This document shows positions 15,620 through 23,482 of a stretch of DNA of 64,000 bases, piece after piece (the first letter of the stretch is position 1; every line of letters begins with the position of its first letter). The stretch is from Hyphomicrobiaceae bacterium (lineage in GTDB: Bacteria; Pseudomonadota; Alphaproteobacteria; Rhizobiales; Devosiaceae). A model generated the notes under the pieces. It was given only the letters and a program-made list of their open reading frames with translations. It searched no databases and was not told the DNA's origin. A program made the translations under genes and the position numbers. The stretch is taken from assembly GCA_020638065.1 (NCBI GenBank), contig JACKJG010000002.1, positions 62,001 to 126,000 of the forward strand, in the 5' to 3' direction.

Positions 15620-17092
15620 CTAGCAGGTCTTTTTGCCGTTTCCATTGCAATTGCTACCCGAATTGCCGTTGCCATTGCTGTTGGAATTGGCGTTTCCGTT
15701 GCCGGAATTGCCGTTCCCGTTGTTGCCCGAATTGCCATTCCCGCTGCTGCCGGAATTGTCATCATCATCGGCGCTGCTGGCGGCGGAATTGCTGTTGCCA
15801 TTGCCATTGCTGCTGGAATTGCTGTTCCCGTTGCCATTGTTGCCGGAATTGCCGTTCCCATTGCCGTTGTTCCCGGAATTGCCGTTCCCGTTGCCATTGT
15901 TCCCGGAATTGCCGTTCCCGTTGCCATTGTTCCCGGAATTGCCGTTCCCGTTGCCGTTGTTCCCGGAATTGCCGTTCCCGTTGCTATTGCTCCCGGAATT
16001 GCCGTTCCCGTTGCCATTGTTCCCGGAATTGCCGTTCCCGTTGCCGTTGTTCCCGGAATTGCCGTTCCCGTTGCCATTGCTGCCGGAATTGCCATTCCCG
16101 TTGCCATTGTTCCCGGAATTGCCGTTCCCGTTGCCATTGTTCCCGGAATTGCCGTTCCCGTTGCTATTGCTCCCGGAATTGCCATTCCCGTTGCCATTGC
16201 TGCCGGAATTGCCGTTCCCGTTGCCATTGTTCCCGGAATTGCCGTTCCCGTTGCCATTGTTGGACTTGGCGCTGGCGTTGTTGCTGGAGTTTCCTCCGGA
16301 ATTGTTGCTCCCGCCATTGCCAGAGCCACCATTACCCGAGCCCCCGTTTCCGGAATTGGCGTTGCTATTGTTGTTGGCAACTGCCTGGTCCTGGTTCGCA
16401 GCGGAATTGTTGCCGCCACCCGGGTTGTTGTTGTTTCCGCCACTCCGGACCTTGTCGTCGGCGTCCGCTGGCGTCATCAGTTCACCATTGTCGGCGATGA
16501 ACATGTAGCGCTGGCCGGAACCGGAGATCTGCATTGCGCGGTTCTGTTGAACCTTCGCGCGCTGGCCAGCAGGCACAAAGGTCTTCATGCCGTGCATATG
16601 ATCCTGAACCTCGACAAGACCGCGGTCGACCTTCACCGAGGCGTTATCGTTGCCTACCGAGACCGTGAAACGCGTGCCCTTGACGACGGCGGCCAGGAAC
16701 GGTGTCTCGACGGCAAAGTGCTGCACGTTCTGGACTTCCGCCTCAATCGAGACCGTGCCGAAATCCTGAAGTACGGTGGTGAACTGGCGACCGTTCGAGT
16801 CCTTGATGCGCATCTGGGTGTTGCCGGCCATCTCGATGACTTCGTTGCCGCGCATGAAGGTCACCCGGCCGCTCCCCATCGTGCGGATGTAGCGGTCGTC
16901 GTCGACAATGTCGCCGCGTTCGAGCTGGACCCAATCTCCGCTGGAGAAAACCAGGACATTTCCCCGCAACTGATCGGCAACCCATTCATCGGCCCACGCC
17001 AAGCCCGGCACGAGTGCCGCCAGGGTGAATGCCATCAGCGCAAACAGTCTGCGAATAGAAGAGCTCGTCTTCAAATTGAGCGTCGCGTTCAT
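15620..17092 (-). CDS. FecR-domain secreted protein with Gly/Asn/Ser repeat tail
   Basis: The 490-aa product begins with a signal peptide (basic start, LFALMAFTLAALVPGLAWA, cleavage after AWA). A FecR domain covers residues about 40-210 (YIRTMGSGRVTFMRG, VETPFLAAVVKGTRFTVSV, TFVPAGQRAKVQQN). The rest is almost pure N, G and S, including about fourteen tandem decapeptides of NSGNNGNGNG type, then an acidic DDDD patch and a C-terminus with two Cys (SNC, KKTC end). The ATG at 17092 follows GGAGGCTGAA. FecR domains usually sit in periplasmic regulators or surface proteins; the low-complexity tail suggests a wall, matrix or fibre role. It is divergent from the SARP regulator. Confidence 0.85.
   Translation of the reverse strand: MNATLNLKTSSSIRRLFALMAFTLAALVPGLAWADEWVADQLRGNVLVFSSGDWVQLERGDIVDDDRYIRTMGSGRVTFMRGNEVIEMAGNTQMRIKDSNGRQFTTVLQDFGTVSIEAEVQNVQHFAVETPFLAAVVKGTRFTVSVGNDNASVKVDRGLVEVQDHMHGMKTFVPAGQRAKVQQNRAMQISGSGQRYMFIADNGELMTPADADDKVRSGGNNNNPGGGNNSAANQDQAVANNNSNANSGNGGSGNGGSGNGGSNNSGGNSSNNASAKSNNGNGNGNSGNNGNGNGNSGSNGNGNGNSGSNSNGNGNSGNNGNGNGNSGNNGNGNGNSGSNGNGNGNSGNNGNGNGNSGNNGNGNGNSGSNSNGNGNSGNNGNGNGNSGNNGNGNGNSGNNGNGNGNSGNNGNGNGNSGNNGNGNSNSSSNGNGNSNSAASSADDDDNSGSSGNGNSGNNGNGNSGNGNANSNSNGNGNSGSNCNGNGKKTC
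15837..16257 (-). repeat. Intragenic 30-bp tandem repeat (about 14 units)
   Basis: Inside the FecR-domain gene, a 30-bp unit of the form TTCCCGGAATTGCCGTTCCC plus GTTGCCATTG (plus strand) is repeated about fourteen times with small changes, encoding NSGNNGNGNG decapeptides. Such identical units are prone to slippage, so the copy number probably varies between isolates and may be misassembled from short reads. Confidence 0.9.
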
Positions 17093-17368
17093 TTCAGCCT
17101 CCAAATGCGCCGGTCGGGCGCATGCATCGATATTTTGGGGCAAAATGGACCTCGGCTGTTCAACAAGACCTTAACAGGCGCCGGTCGCGGCTCCGTCAAT
17201 TGCATGAAGGGTGAACGGGGACTGAAGCCGATTGATAGACTTTGATCTATCGCATCGCCGCATTCGCAAGAGCCAGCAGAATGGCCGCGAATAAGTAGGA
17301 ATACGTATTCAGCGATTAACCGACGCGACAATTGTTGCAAGATCAGCGATTGATCGGTTGGTTAAGTT

Positions 17369-19312
17369 TTGGTTGAATTGCATTCCAACAATTTGAGTGC
17401 GGTCGTGAGTGTCGACAATCCGCAGATTAATTTGAACCTATTTGGAGACGGAGACGCGTTTGGTCCCGATGGCGCGCGCCTTCCGCATCACGGCAGGTTC
17501 ATGCTTCTGCTGGCTTTTCTGGCGCTGGCACCACAAGCGAGAGCAAAGCGCGGCGACGTCGCAGCTTTCCTGTGGCCAGCATCCGATGAAAAGCGCGCGC
17601 GCAACAATCTTCGTCAGCGGCTGCACCAATTCCGCAATGTCGAGATGGCTGCCGGCGTCGAAATTGTCGGCGGAGACCGCGAGTGGATCTGGTTGAACAG
17701 GGCTGCCGTTCGCATCGATTTCGAAACCTTCGAGGCTGGGGGCACGCCCGGATGGGTGGACAACAAACCGCCTGCGCCGTTTGAACTGCTTCATGGCGCC
17801 GAAGCAGTTTTCGAGGACCGGGTGCCAGACTGGCTGCGTCAACAGCGCCGCAACGTCAATCGCCGGATGCTCGAAAGCGCGAAAGGCCGCTTGATGCGCC
17901 GCGACGACAAGCTGGCACTTGCGGTCATCGAGCGACTGTGGCGTGGCGACCCCTATCAGGAAGATCTACTGCGTGACCTTCTGAGCCTGACGGCACAATG
18001 GCGGGGCTGGACCGAAGCAAAACCGCTTTTCGACGATTTCTGCGAGATCCTCGCGTCCGAACTGGGCGAGACCCCCTCGCCGCAAACCAGACTGCTGGTC
18101 GCGTCGCTCAGCTCACGAACGCAGATCAGTGCCAAAAGCGAGGGACCCGCCGCGCGCGACCCCGCGCCATCGGCACGTGTTCTGCTCATTCAGCGCTACG
18201 CACATGAGGGAGCGCGGACCCCATCGGAGCGGCTGAGTGATCTTTTGCTGTCCGATCTTGTTGCCAATGTCAGCCAGTCGCCTGAGCTGCTTTGCAGCCG
18301 AGTCGTGTTACCGGTCGGTGCGCCCGCGCCAAACAGAAGCGGGTTCGATTTCGTTCTGGATTTGACCTGTGCGAGCATGGCGGACCGGTACTATCTGACC
18401 TGGCTGCTCGAAGAGGCGACGAACGACATCATTGTCGACTCGGGCCACGACTGGTTGCGCCGGCCGGACCTGATCGAGCTTTATGATCATGTACTGAACC
18501 GAATGACCAGGCGCGTGAACCGCGGCATCTCGGACTTTCGCCACACGCGGAAATTCACGCCAAGCACGACCTCGTTCACCTACGCCTCGTTTTTGCGGCT
18601 GAGAGATCGAATCGGCTCCTGCTTCGATCTTGTCGACCTGCGTTCGGCGCGGAAAAAGCTTGTCGATACGATGAAGGACGATCCCGACTTCATTCCCGGA
18701 CAGGCGGCGCTCGCCCGCTCGTATTCTCAGGAATGGCTGCTGATGCAGGGTCTCGACAAGTCCAAGGTCGGGCATGCCCGCGACATTGCACAAGAGCTTA
18801 TCGACGCTCATCCGGACGACCCGGCGGGTCACAACGAGGCGGGCCACGCCTATCTGCACCTGGGCGATATTGATCGCGCCCTCGAGCATCAGCAACGAGC
18901 GCTGGATCTGTCGCCGAATGCGTCGCAATTCCGCGCCGATTTCGCCGATGCCCTGTCACATGCCGGTCATCTGACCGAAGCGCTTGATCAAATCGAGGTT
19001 GCGATATCGGAACACGCAATCACGCCGGACGATTATTTGTGGATCAAGGCGTCCATCCTGTTTTTCAGAGAGGATTTCGACGCTGCCCAGGCCAGTTTGA
19101 AACAGATGCGCGATCAGGACGCGGCATTGCGCATGCGTGCAGCCTGCGCCGTGGGCGTCGGGCATCTGGCGGAGGCACGCAAACTGCGGGCCCGGTCAAT
19201 GGAGATTTATCCCGATTTCCGCCTTGAAACCTACGCACGCATGGTGCCCGCCGCCCGGCCCGATCTTCTTGATGCCTATGTCAGCGCGCTGCGAAGTGCG
19301 GGGTTTCCCTGA
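17369..19312 (+). CDS. SARP/BTAD-type transcriptional regulator with TPR repeats
   Basis: About 647 aa. Residues about 20-105 resemble a winged-helix DNA-binding domain of the SARP (OmpR-like) type (GRFMLLLAFLALAP, GDVAAFLWPASDEKRARNNL). Residues about 110-250 are a bacterial transcriptional activation domain (ERLWRGDPYQEDLLRDLLSL). The C-terminal third holds TPR units (AGHAYLHLGDIDRALEHQQR). SARP regulators activate specialised-metabolite clusters in actinomycetes; here the gene lies directly upstream of the YcaO-TfuA block, so it is its likely activator. The start is uncertain: TTG 17369 gives the longest frame, GTG 17405 is a good alternative, and neither has a strong ribosome site. Confidence 0.85.
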   Translation: MVELHSNNLSAVVSVDNPQINLNLFGDGDAFGPDGARLPHHGRFMLLLAFLALAPQARAKRGDVAAFLWPASDEKRARNNLRQRLHQFRNVEMAAGVEIVGGDREWIWLNRAAVRIDFETFEAGGTPGWVDNKPPAPFELLHGAEAVFEDRVPDWLRQQRRNVNRRMLESAKGRLMRRDDKLALAVIERLWRGDPYQEDLLRDLLSLTAQWRGWTEAKPLFDDFCEILASELGETPSPQTRLLVASLSSRTQISAKSEGPAARDPAPSARVLLIQRYAHEGARTPSERLSDLLLSDLVANVSQSPELLCSRVVLPVGAPAPNRSGFDFVLDLTCASMADRYYLTWLLEEATNDIIVDSGHDWLRRPDLIELYDHVLNRMTRRVNRGISDFRHTRKFTPSTTSFTYASFLRLRDRIGSCFDLVDLRSARKKLVDTMKDDPDFIPGQAALARSYSQEWLLMQGLDKSKVGHARDIAQELIDAHPDDPAGHNEAGHAYLHLGDIDRALEHQQRALDLSPNASQFRADFADALSHAGHLTEALDQIEVAISEHAITPDDYLWIKASILFFREDFDAAQASLKQMRDQDAALRMRAACAVGVGHLAEARKLRARSMEIYPDFRLETYARMVPAARPDLLDAYVSALRSAGFP

Positions 19313-19464
19313 GAAATCTTGGCTGGGAGATTTGGCCAGTAGGCATGCCACGTGTTTGTCTGCGAGGCCTTTGGCTAGGAATCGTAACAGGGATCGAACC
19401 TGATTTCAGCCGATAGACAAACTGCCAACTTCCGTTCGTTAACCATACCAACGGAGGTGAGGCC

Positions 19465-19572
19465 ATGCAGGTTTCCGAAACGGCTGATCTCGATCTTGAA
19501 CTTCTCACCAGAGGTTCCGAGGCGGATCAGGACGCGCTCTCGATGCGCTGGATTTCCTTGATCGCAGAATGA
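19465..19572 (+). CDS. 35-residue ORF coupled to ycaO (candidate precursor or leader peptide)
   Basis: This ORF starts at an ATG preceded by ACGGAGGTGAGG, the best ribosome site in the neighbourhood, and its TGA stop overlaps the ycaO ATG (ATGA at 19569-19572). The peptide begins MQVSETADLDLELLTRG, is acidic through the middle, and ends SMRWISLIAE. It has no Cys, so classic thiazole formation is not expected; Ser, Thr and backbone positions are the only obvious targets. An acidic leader with a short tail next to YcaO-TfuA is the arrangement of a RiPP precursor. It could equally serve only to load ribosomes onto ycaO. I know of no family for it. Confidence 0.65.
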   Translation: MQVSETADLDLELLTRGSEADQDALSMRWISLIAE

Positions 19573-20798
19573 CTGAAACGCGCGCGCGGACACAAATTTC
19601 GTCGCGCTCCAGTGCGCGGCAATATTCTGACCGCGCGCGCAGCCCGCTTCAGACCTATGAGCTGGTGCGGCCTTATTTCGATCAGTTCGGGATTACCCGG
19701 GTTGCGGATCAAACTGCTCTTGATCGCCTTGGCGTTCCGGTATTCGCCGCCATTCGTCCCAATGCCCTTTCGCTGTCGATGAGTCAGGGCAAGGGCATTA
19801 CCGATGATGATGCCCGCATTTCCGCTGTGATGGAGGCCATAGAGGTCGCGATTGCAGAAGCGCCCCTATGCGACATCCAATCAGGTTTCGCAGGCGAATT
19901 GAGGGAACGGCCCGCAGACGTCTCCTATCTCATGCCGCCAGCGGATTCCCGCACGGGGGAACGGTCATCGACCGCCGGCAATGATTTGTGGGTTGGGGCC
20001 AGCAGCTTCTTTACCGGCGATCCGTTTCTCATTCCGCTCGATGCGGTTTGCATGCGCGGCCGCGCCCTCCGGCTCAAGGGCATTTCACAAAACACCAATG
20101 GGCTCGCTTCGGGAAATTCATATGAAGAAGCAGGCTTTCACGCCATTTGCGAGCTGATCGAACGCGATGCGCTGACGTTCTGGTCGGCGACACCCACGCC
20201 CGCCAAGATGACACGCCGCGTCGATCCGGCATGCCTTGATGATCAGGTTGTCACGGAACTATGCGCCGCCATGATGCAATCGGGACTGGATGTTGCGCTA
20301 TTCGACCTGACGCAGGACATCGGCGTTGCCAGCTTTGCGGCTTATGTCGGGCCGGCGGACAGCAATCTCGCCCGACACAGCGAATTTGCTACCGGTAGCG
20401 GCACCCATCCCGATCCGGCCCGCGCTGCGATCCGGGCATTGACGGAGGCAGCGCAATCGCGCGTTACCCTGATCGCCTCCGCTCGTGACGACATCAGCGC
20501 CGCGGTCTTCAAGAAGGACGCCTTGCGGGACGTCAAGGCGCTGCTGGCAGCCCCGATTGGGCATTCCCGTTTCACCGCCGGGCAAAACCCACCCGAAACG
20601 ATCCAGGACTTGCGCAAATATCTGCGCGACGCTTTGAACGCCGCCGAGGTGGGCGACATCCATGTTGCACGTCTCGATAGTAGAGAAATGCCGTTTGCGG
20701 TGGTCAAGGCCTTTGCGCCCAGGCTCGAATCGCATGGGGTCAATCCGAACTGGCTGCCGGGTGGCCGGCTGAAGCGGCGCACAGGAATTGCAGCATGA
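19569..20798 (+). CDS. YcaO-domain protein (ATP-dependent cyclodehydratase/thioamidase)
   Basis: This 409-aa protein carries YcaO ATP-binding blocks: SQGKGITDDDARISAVMEA around residues 75-95, GNSYEEAGFHAICELIERDA near 180-200, and RALTEAAQSR near 290. YcaO enzymes phosphorylate backbone amides, giving azolines or, with TfuA as partner, thioamides as shown for McrA in methanogens. The C-terminus lacks the proline-rich PxPxP tail of azoline-forming YcaOs, which suits a TfuA-dependent type. Its start overlaps the 35-aa ORF and its stop overlaps tfuA (ATGA both times), so the three genes should be translated together. The substrate is unknown. Confidence 0.92.
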   Translation: MTETRARTQISSRSSARQYSDRARSPLQTYELVRPYFDQFGITRVADQTALDRLGVPVFAAIRPNALSLSMSQGKGITDDDARISAVMEAIEVAIAEAPLCDIQSGFAGELRERPADVSYLMPPADSRTGERSSTAGNDLWVGASSFFTGDPFLIPLDAVCMRGRALRLKGISQNTNGLASGNSYEEAGFHAICELIERDALTFWSATPTPAKMTRRVDPACLDDQVVTELCAAMMQSGLDVALFDLTQDIGVASFAAYVGPADSNLARHSEFATGSGTHPDPARAAIRALTEAAQSRVTLIASARDDISAAVFKKDALRDVKALLAAPIGHSRFTAGQNPPETIQDLRKYLRDALNAAEVGDIHVARLDSREMPFAVVKAFAPRLESHGVNPNWLPGGRLKRRTGIAA

Positions 20799-21541
20799 CA
20801 CGCATCGTTTTCGCCGGTCCGAGCCTATATGGCGCCGACCTTTCGGAGTTCACCGATATCCGTTTTGCGCCGCCGGTCACCTTTGGCGACGTTTTTCGCG
20901 CGACCGAAGGCGGGGCGAAGATCATCGGTATCATCGACGGGCATTTCGAACAGACGGCCTCGGTCTGGCACAAGGAAATTCTCGCGGCGCTCAGCCGGGG
21001 CGTTCAGGTCTTCGGTGGCGGGTCGATGGGCGCGCTGCGCGCCGCGGAGTGCGCCAGATTCGGCATGGTACCGGTCGGTCAGGTCGCGCAGGCCTATTGC
21101 GACGGCGAATTGACGAGCGATGGCGACGTCGCCGTCATCAATGGACCGGCGGAGGCCGGCTTCGTGCCACTAAGTGAGGCGCTTGTCGATGCGCTTGCGA
21201 CCTTCGTGAGGCTAAGGGACCTTGTTCTCATCTCCGGCCGCGAGCAGGAGCGGCTTGCGTTTTCGGCGCGGCGGCTCTTCTTCAAGGACCGGACGCTACG
21301 CAAGATCATTGCCACAGCACAATTGGGCTCCCGCGCACCGGTTGTGCAGCGGGCCTACAAGGCGCATCGGCGATCGATCAAAGGCGAAGATGCCCTTGCG
21401 GTCGTGCGTGCCGTTCAGGGCGCCGAAAGCGTGCCTGTGTCTGATCAGGAACCCGCCAGCTGGTTCAACAATTCGACGATCTGGCACAATGTATCGCGGC
21501 AGCTTTCCGCCGTTTCGCGGCCGTCAACGGGGAGTGCTTAA
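20795..21541 (+). CDS. TfuA-like protein (YcaO partner)
   Basis: This 248-aa protein has the TfuA core: IIGIIDGHFEQTASVWHKEI followed by GVQVFGGGSMGALRAAEC. TfuA was named from the trifolitoxin cluster of Rhizobium; with YcaO it is thought to deliver sulfur for backbone thioamide formation. The ATG overlaps the ycaO stop. Pairing with YcaO is the standard functional unit, so a thioamidating complex is the best inference. The C-terminal region (NNSTIWHNVSRQLS) is poorly conserved in my experience of the family. Confidence 0.92.
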   Translation: MTRIVFAGPSLYGADLSEFTDIRFAPPVTFGDVFRATEGGAKIIGIIDGHFEQTASVWHKEILAALSRGVQVFGGGSMGALRAAECARFGMVPVGQVAQAYCDGELTSDGDVAVINGPAEAGFVPLSEALVDALATFVRLRDLVLISGREQERLAFSARRLFFKDRTLRKIIATAQLGSRAPVVQRAYKAHRRSIKGEDALAVVRAVQGAESVPVSDQEPASWFNNSTIWHNVSRQLSAVSRPSTGSA

Positions 21542-21607
21542 CAAAGGAATAACGCGCGCGTAACGCACCATTTTGCATGCTGGGTTTCCGGAACAAGGAG
21601 AGTCGGC

Positions 21608-21973
21608 ATGGATCAGGTGATTTCGCGGCCCGTCGGTGGCAAGGTCGATTACGTACTCAACAATCTGGCACGGCTCAGCCCGCGCGAAAGAGGTGTCCTG
21701 CGGCTGATGCTGCAAGGGGGAAATGCCAAGCAGATTGCCAGCCAATTGCACCTCAGCCCCAGAACCGTGGAAACGCACCGCGAGCGGGTCATCATGAAGC
21801 TTGGGGCCGACGGCACACTCGACCTTCTGGCCACCCTGTTGCAGGCTTTTGCCGGGCACCGGATCGGCGAATTCGACGAATGGCGCGACATGTTGCGGCC
21901 GGACCCCGGTTTTGCCGGGTTCGAGCCGACTTCCGGCAGAATCGCTGCGGAGCGCGAATTCGACCGGCATTGA
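21608..21973 (+). CDS. Short LuxR/FixJ-type HTH regulator
   Basis: This 121-aa protein is little more than a LuxR-type helix-turn-helix (LSPRERGVLRLMLQGGNAKQ and LHLSPRTVETHRERVIMKLG, residues about 23-70), with a 20-residue N-terminus and an acidic tail. There is no receiver or autoinducer domain. AAGGAG precedes the ATG. It lies 66 bp after tfuA on the same strand and may share its transcript; a role in controlling the YcaO-TfuA block is inferred only from position. Confidence 0.85.
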   Translation: MDQVISRPVGGKVDYVLNNLARLSPRERGVLRLMLQGGNAKQIASQLHLSPRTVETHRERVIMKLGADGTLDLLATLLQAFAGHRIGEFDEWRDMLRPDPGFAGFEPTSGRIAAEREFDRH

Positions 21974-22091
21974 GTTGGCGACTGGGCTGAAGCCCTAGAC
22001 AACGATTGTAGCCACGGGCACAATCTGTACTCACATACAGTTTTAGCTCCAAACTGACCTAAATAGCCTTTAGGGTGAGGATGTTTACAGT

Positions 22092-23120
22092 ATGATTGTG
22101 CGGGCGACGCGGTTTGTTTATTTGTGTGCATTCTATCTGTTATTGTGTCTGCAGTGGTCTTACGGGGATTTGACATATGCCGCAGAAATAGAATCCACCG
22201 AAATAGGTGACTGCAAAATACTGCTTACCGGGTCCATTCTCGTTAATGACTACATTAGGCTAAAGAGGATTGCTCAAGATATCCCAAACACGCCCGAGCG
22301 GCGCTTGTGCCTAAATAGTACCGGCGGTTCGTTTTGGGGTGGTGTTTTACTATTTGAGGCAATTTCCGAGTTGGGAATTCCCACTCGGATCGATGCGGGA
22401 ATGGAGTGTTATTCGGCATGTGCGATTGCCTTCATGGGAGGACTCGAAGATCATGGCGAATTCAAGAGAATTTCACGTGAGCTAAATGTCAAAGGCAAGC
22501 TGGGCTTTCATGCACCGTTTTTCGAACTTGCGTCCGGAACCAATCTTGATATCGGCCGGTTGGAACAAATGACTGAAACTCAATCGCGCGCATTTGCATA
22601 TCTTTTGCGTCTCAATTTTCTAGAAAATGACACTTTGGAGGGCCAAAGATTTCCAACTACGCTTCTGATCAAAATGTTTGAAAGAAACAGTGACGAACTG
22701 GAATTGTTGGATACCTATGGCGAAGCTATTATTTGGAGTGTTAGGTTAGATGGGTACAAAGACCCACCTGATTTGGATTTCTATTCGGCCCAAAACGCAT
22801 GTGCAAATATGTGGAATTTCTATGATTCTCGATTTGATTTAGATGAAACATCGCATTTGCCCATACGCCAACGCGAAATGGTCCTAAGTGATCAGTATGT
22901 GGTTCCTTCGATTGAAGTGGGTATAGGGTTTGGCCAGGAGGAAAATCCTGCTGCAAGTTGTGAAATTGCGGCCGTCCCTGCCGAGTATCCATTCAAGTAC
23001 TCCGACTTTGAAAACCCTCGGTACGATTCTTCGTTTATTGTTGCAAAGATTTACCCTGAAAGCTTCCAGAGAATGTATCCGACCTATTGGCTTAACAAAC
23101 CTACTGAAAAGTTTCAGTAG
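22092..23120 (+). CDS. Secreted ClpP/crotonase-fold protein, AT-rich, unknown function
   Basis: This 342-aa protein has an N-terminal hydrophobic segment (FVYLCAFYLLLCLQW) typical of a signal peptide or anchor. It then shows the ClpP-like pattern of periplasmic COG3904-type proteins: LNSTGGSFWGG (residues 74-84), ECYSACAIAFMGG with likely nucleophile S108, and GFHAPF with H140. A serine hydrolase or protease activity is plausible but not established. The base composition is clearly lower in GC than its neighbours (counted lines 29/60 and 24/60), with many A/T-ending codons. Together with the adjacent tRNA gene this suggests horizontal acquisition. No partner gene is visible. Confidence 0.75.
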   Translation: MIVRATRFVYLCAFYLLLCLQWSYGDLTYAAEIESTEIGDCKILLTGSILVNDYIRLKRIAQDIPNTPERRLCLNSTGGSFWGGVLLFEAISELGIPTRIDAGMECYSACAIAFMGGLEDHGEFKRISRELNVKGKLGFHAPFFELASGTNLDIGRLEQMTETQSRAFAYLLRLNFLENDTLEGQRFPTTLLIKMFERNSDELELLDTYGEAIIWSVRLDGYKDPPDLDFYSAQNACANMWNFYDSRFDLDETSHLPIRQREMVLSDQYVVPSIEVGIGFGQEENPAASCEIAAVPAEYPFKYSDFENPRYDSSFIVAKIYPESFQRMYPTYWLNKPTEKFQ

Positions 23121-23225
23121 CGCAAAGCTTCTGGCCATTTTGCGTCAAAAGAAAACACCCCAAAATGCATCTTGCCGCCTGGTGTGGCCCTTGCCCAACG
23201 CTTCACTGAACCGCCTTCGCCATTC

Positions 23226-23278
23226 GGGCCTGGCCCTCATGGCCTTCTTGCCTTCGAAAGGTCCACCGGACCTTTCGA
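23226..23278. repeat. Diverged copy of the 76-bp hairpin repeat family
   Basis: Two palindromes, GGGCCTGGCCC (23226-23236) and CGAAAGGTCCACCGGACC closing with TTTCG (23255-23277), are joined by CTCATGGCCTTCTTGCC. The order and linker match the repeat at 7142-7318 (CATTCG, small palindrome, TCATGGC, large GGTCCA palindrome), but both stems have different sequences and remain paired. A third hairpin, TTTGAAC-TTT-GTTCAAA (23279-23295), follows directly and may terminate the tRNA transcript. Confidence 0.8.
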
Positions 23279-23307
23279 TTTGAACTTTGTTCAAACCGGC
23301 TGTGAAG

Positions 23308-23384
23308 TGGCGCGCCCGAAGAGATTCGAACTCCTGACCCCCAGATTCGTAGTCTGGTGCTCTATCCAGCTGAGCTACGGGCGC
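23308..23384 (-). tRNA. tRNA-Arg (anticodon ACG)
   Basis: On the minus strand the sequence folds as a full cloverleaf: acceptor GCGCCCG paired with CGGGCGC, D-arm GCTCAGCTGGATAGAGC, anticodon stem CCAGA/TCTGG around loop CTACGAA (anticodon ACG), T-loop GTTCGAATC, discriminator G and encoded CCA. ACG is the wobble-A34 arginine tRNA that is deaminated to inosine by TadA. Confidence 0.97.
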
Positions 23385-23482
23385 ATATCGGCTGCCGCGC
23401 ATAAGGCGGCCCGACAGGGGGCAACGCATATACCGGCGCGCCTGGCATGGCAACCCCGTTCGCGGGCGATTTCGACACGCGC

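Noticed and set aside
15509..17245. 578-codon plus-strand ORF rich in VPGIAVPVA repeats
   Set aside because: It is the opposite strand of the FecR-domain gene; the 30-bp repeat keeps both strands open. The minus strand has the signal peptide, FecR domain and ribosome site.
19345..19416. 23-codon ORF upstream of the 35-aa ORF
   Set aside because: No usable ribosome site and not coupled to the next gene; cannot be supported.
22000..23384. Integrated element at tRNA-Arg
   Set aside because: No integrase and no repeated tRNA 3' end found; only composition hints at transfer.
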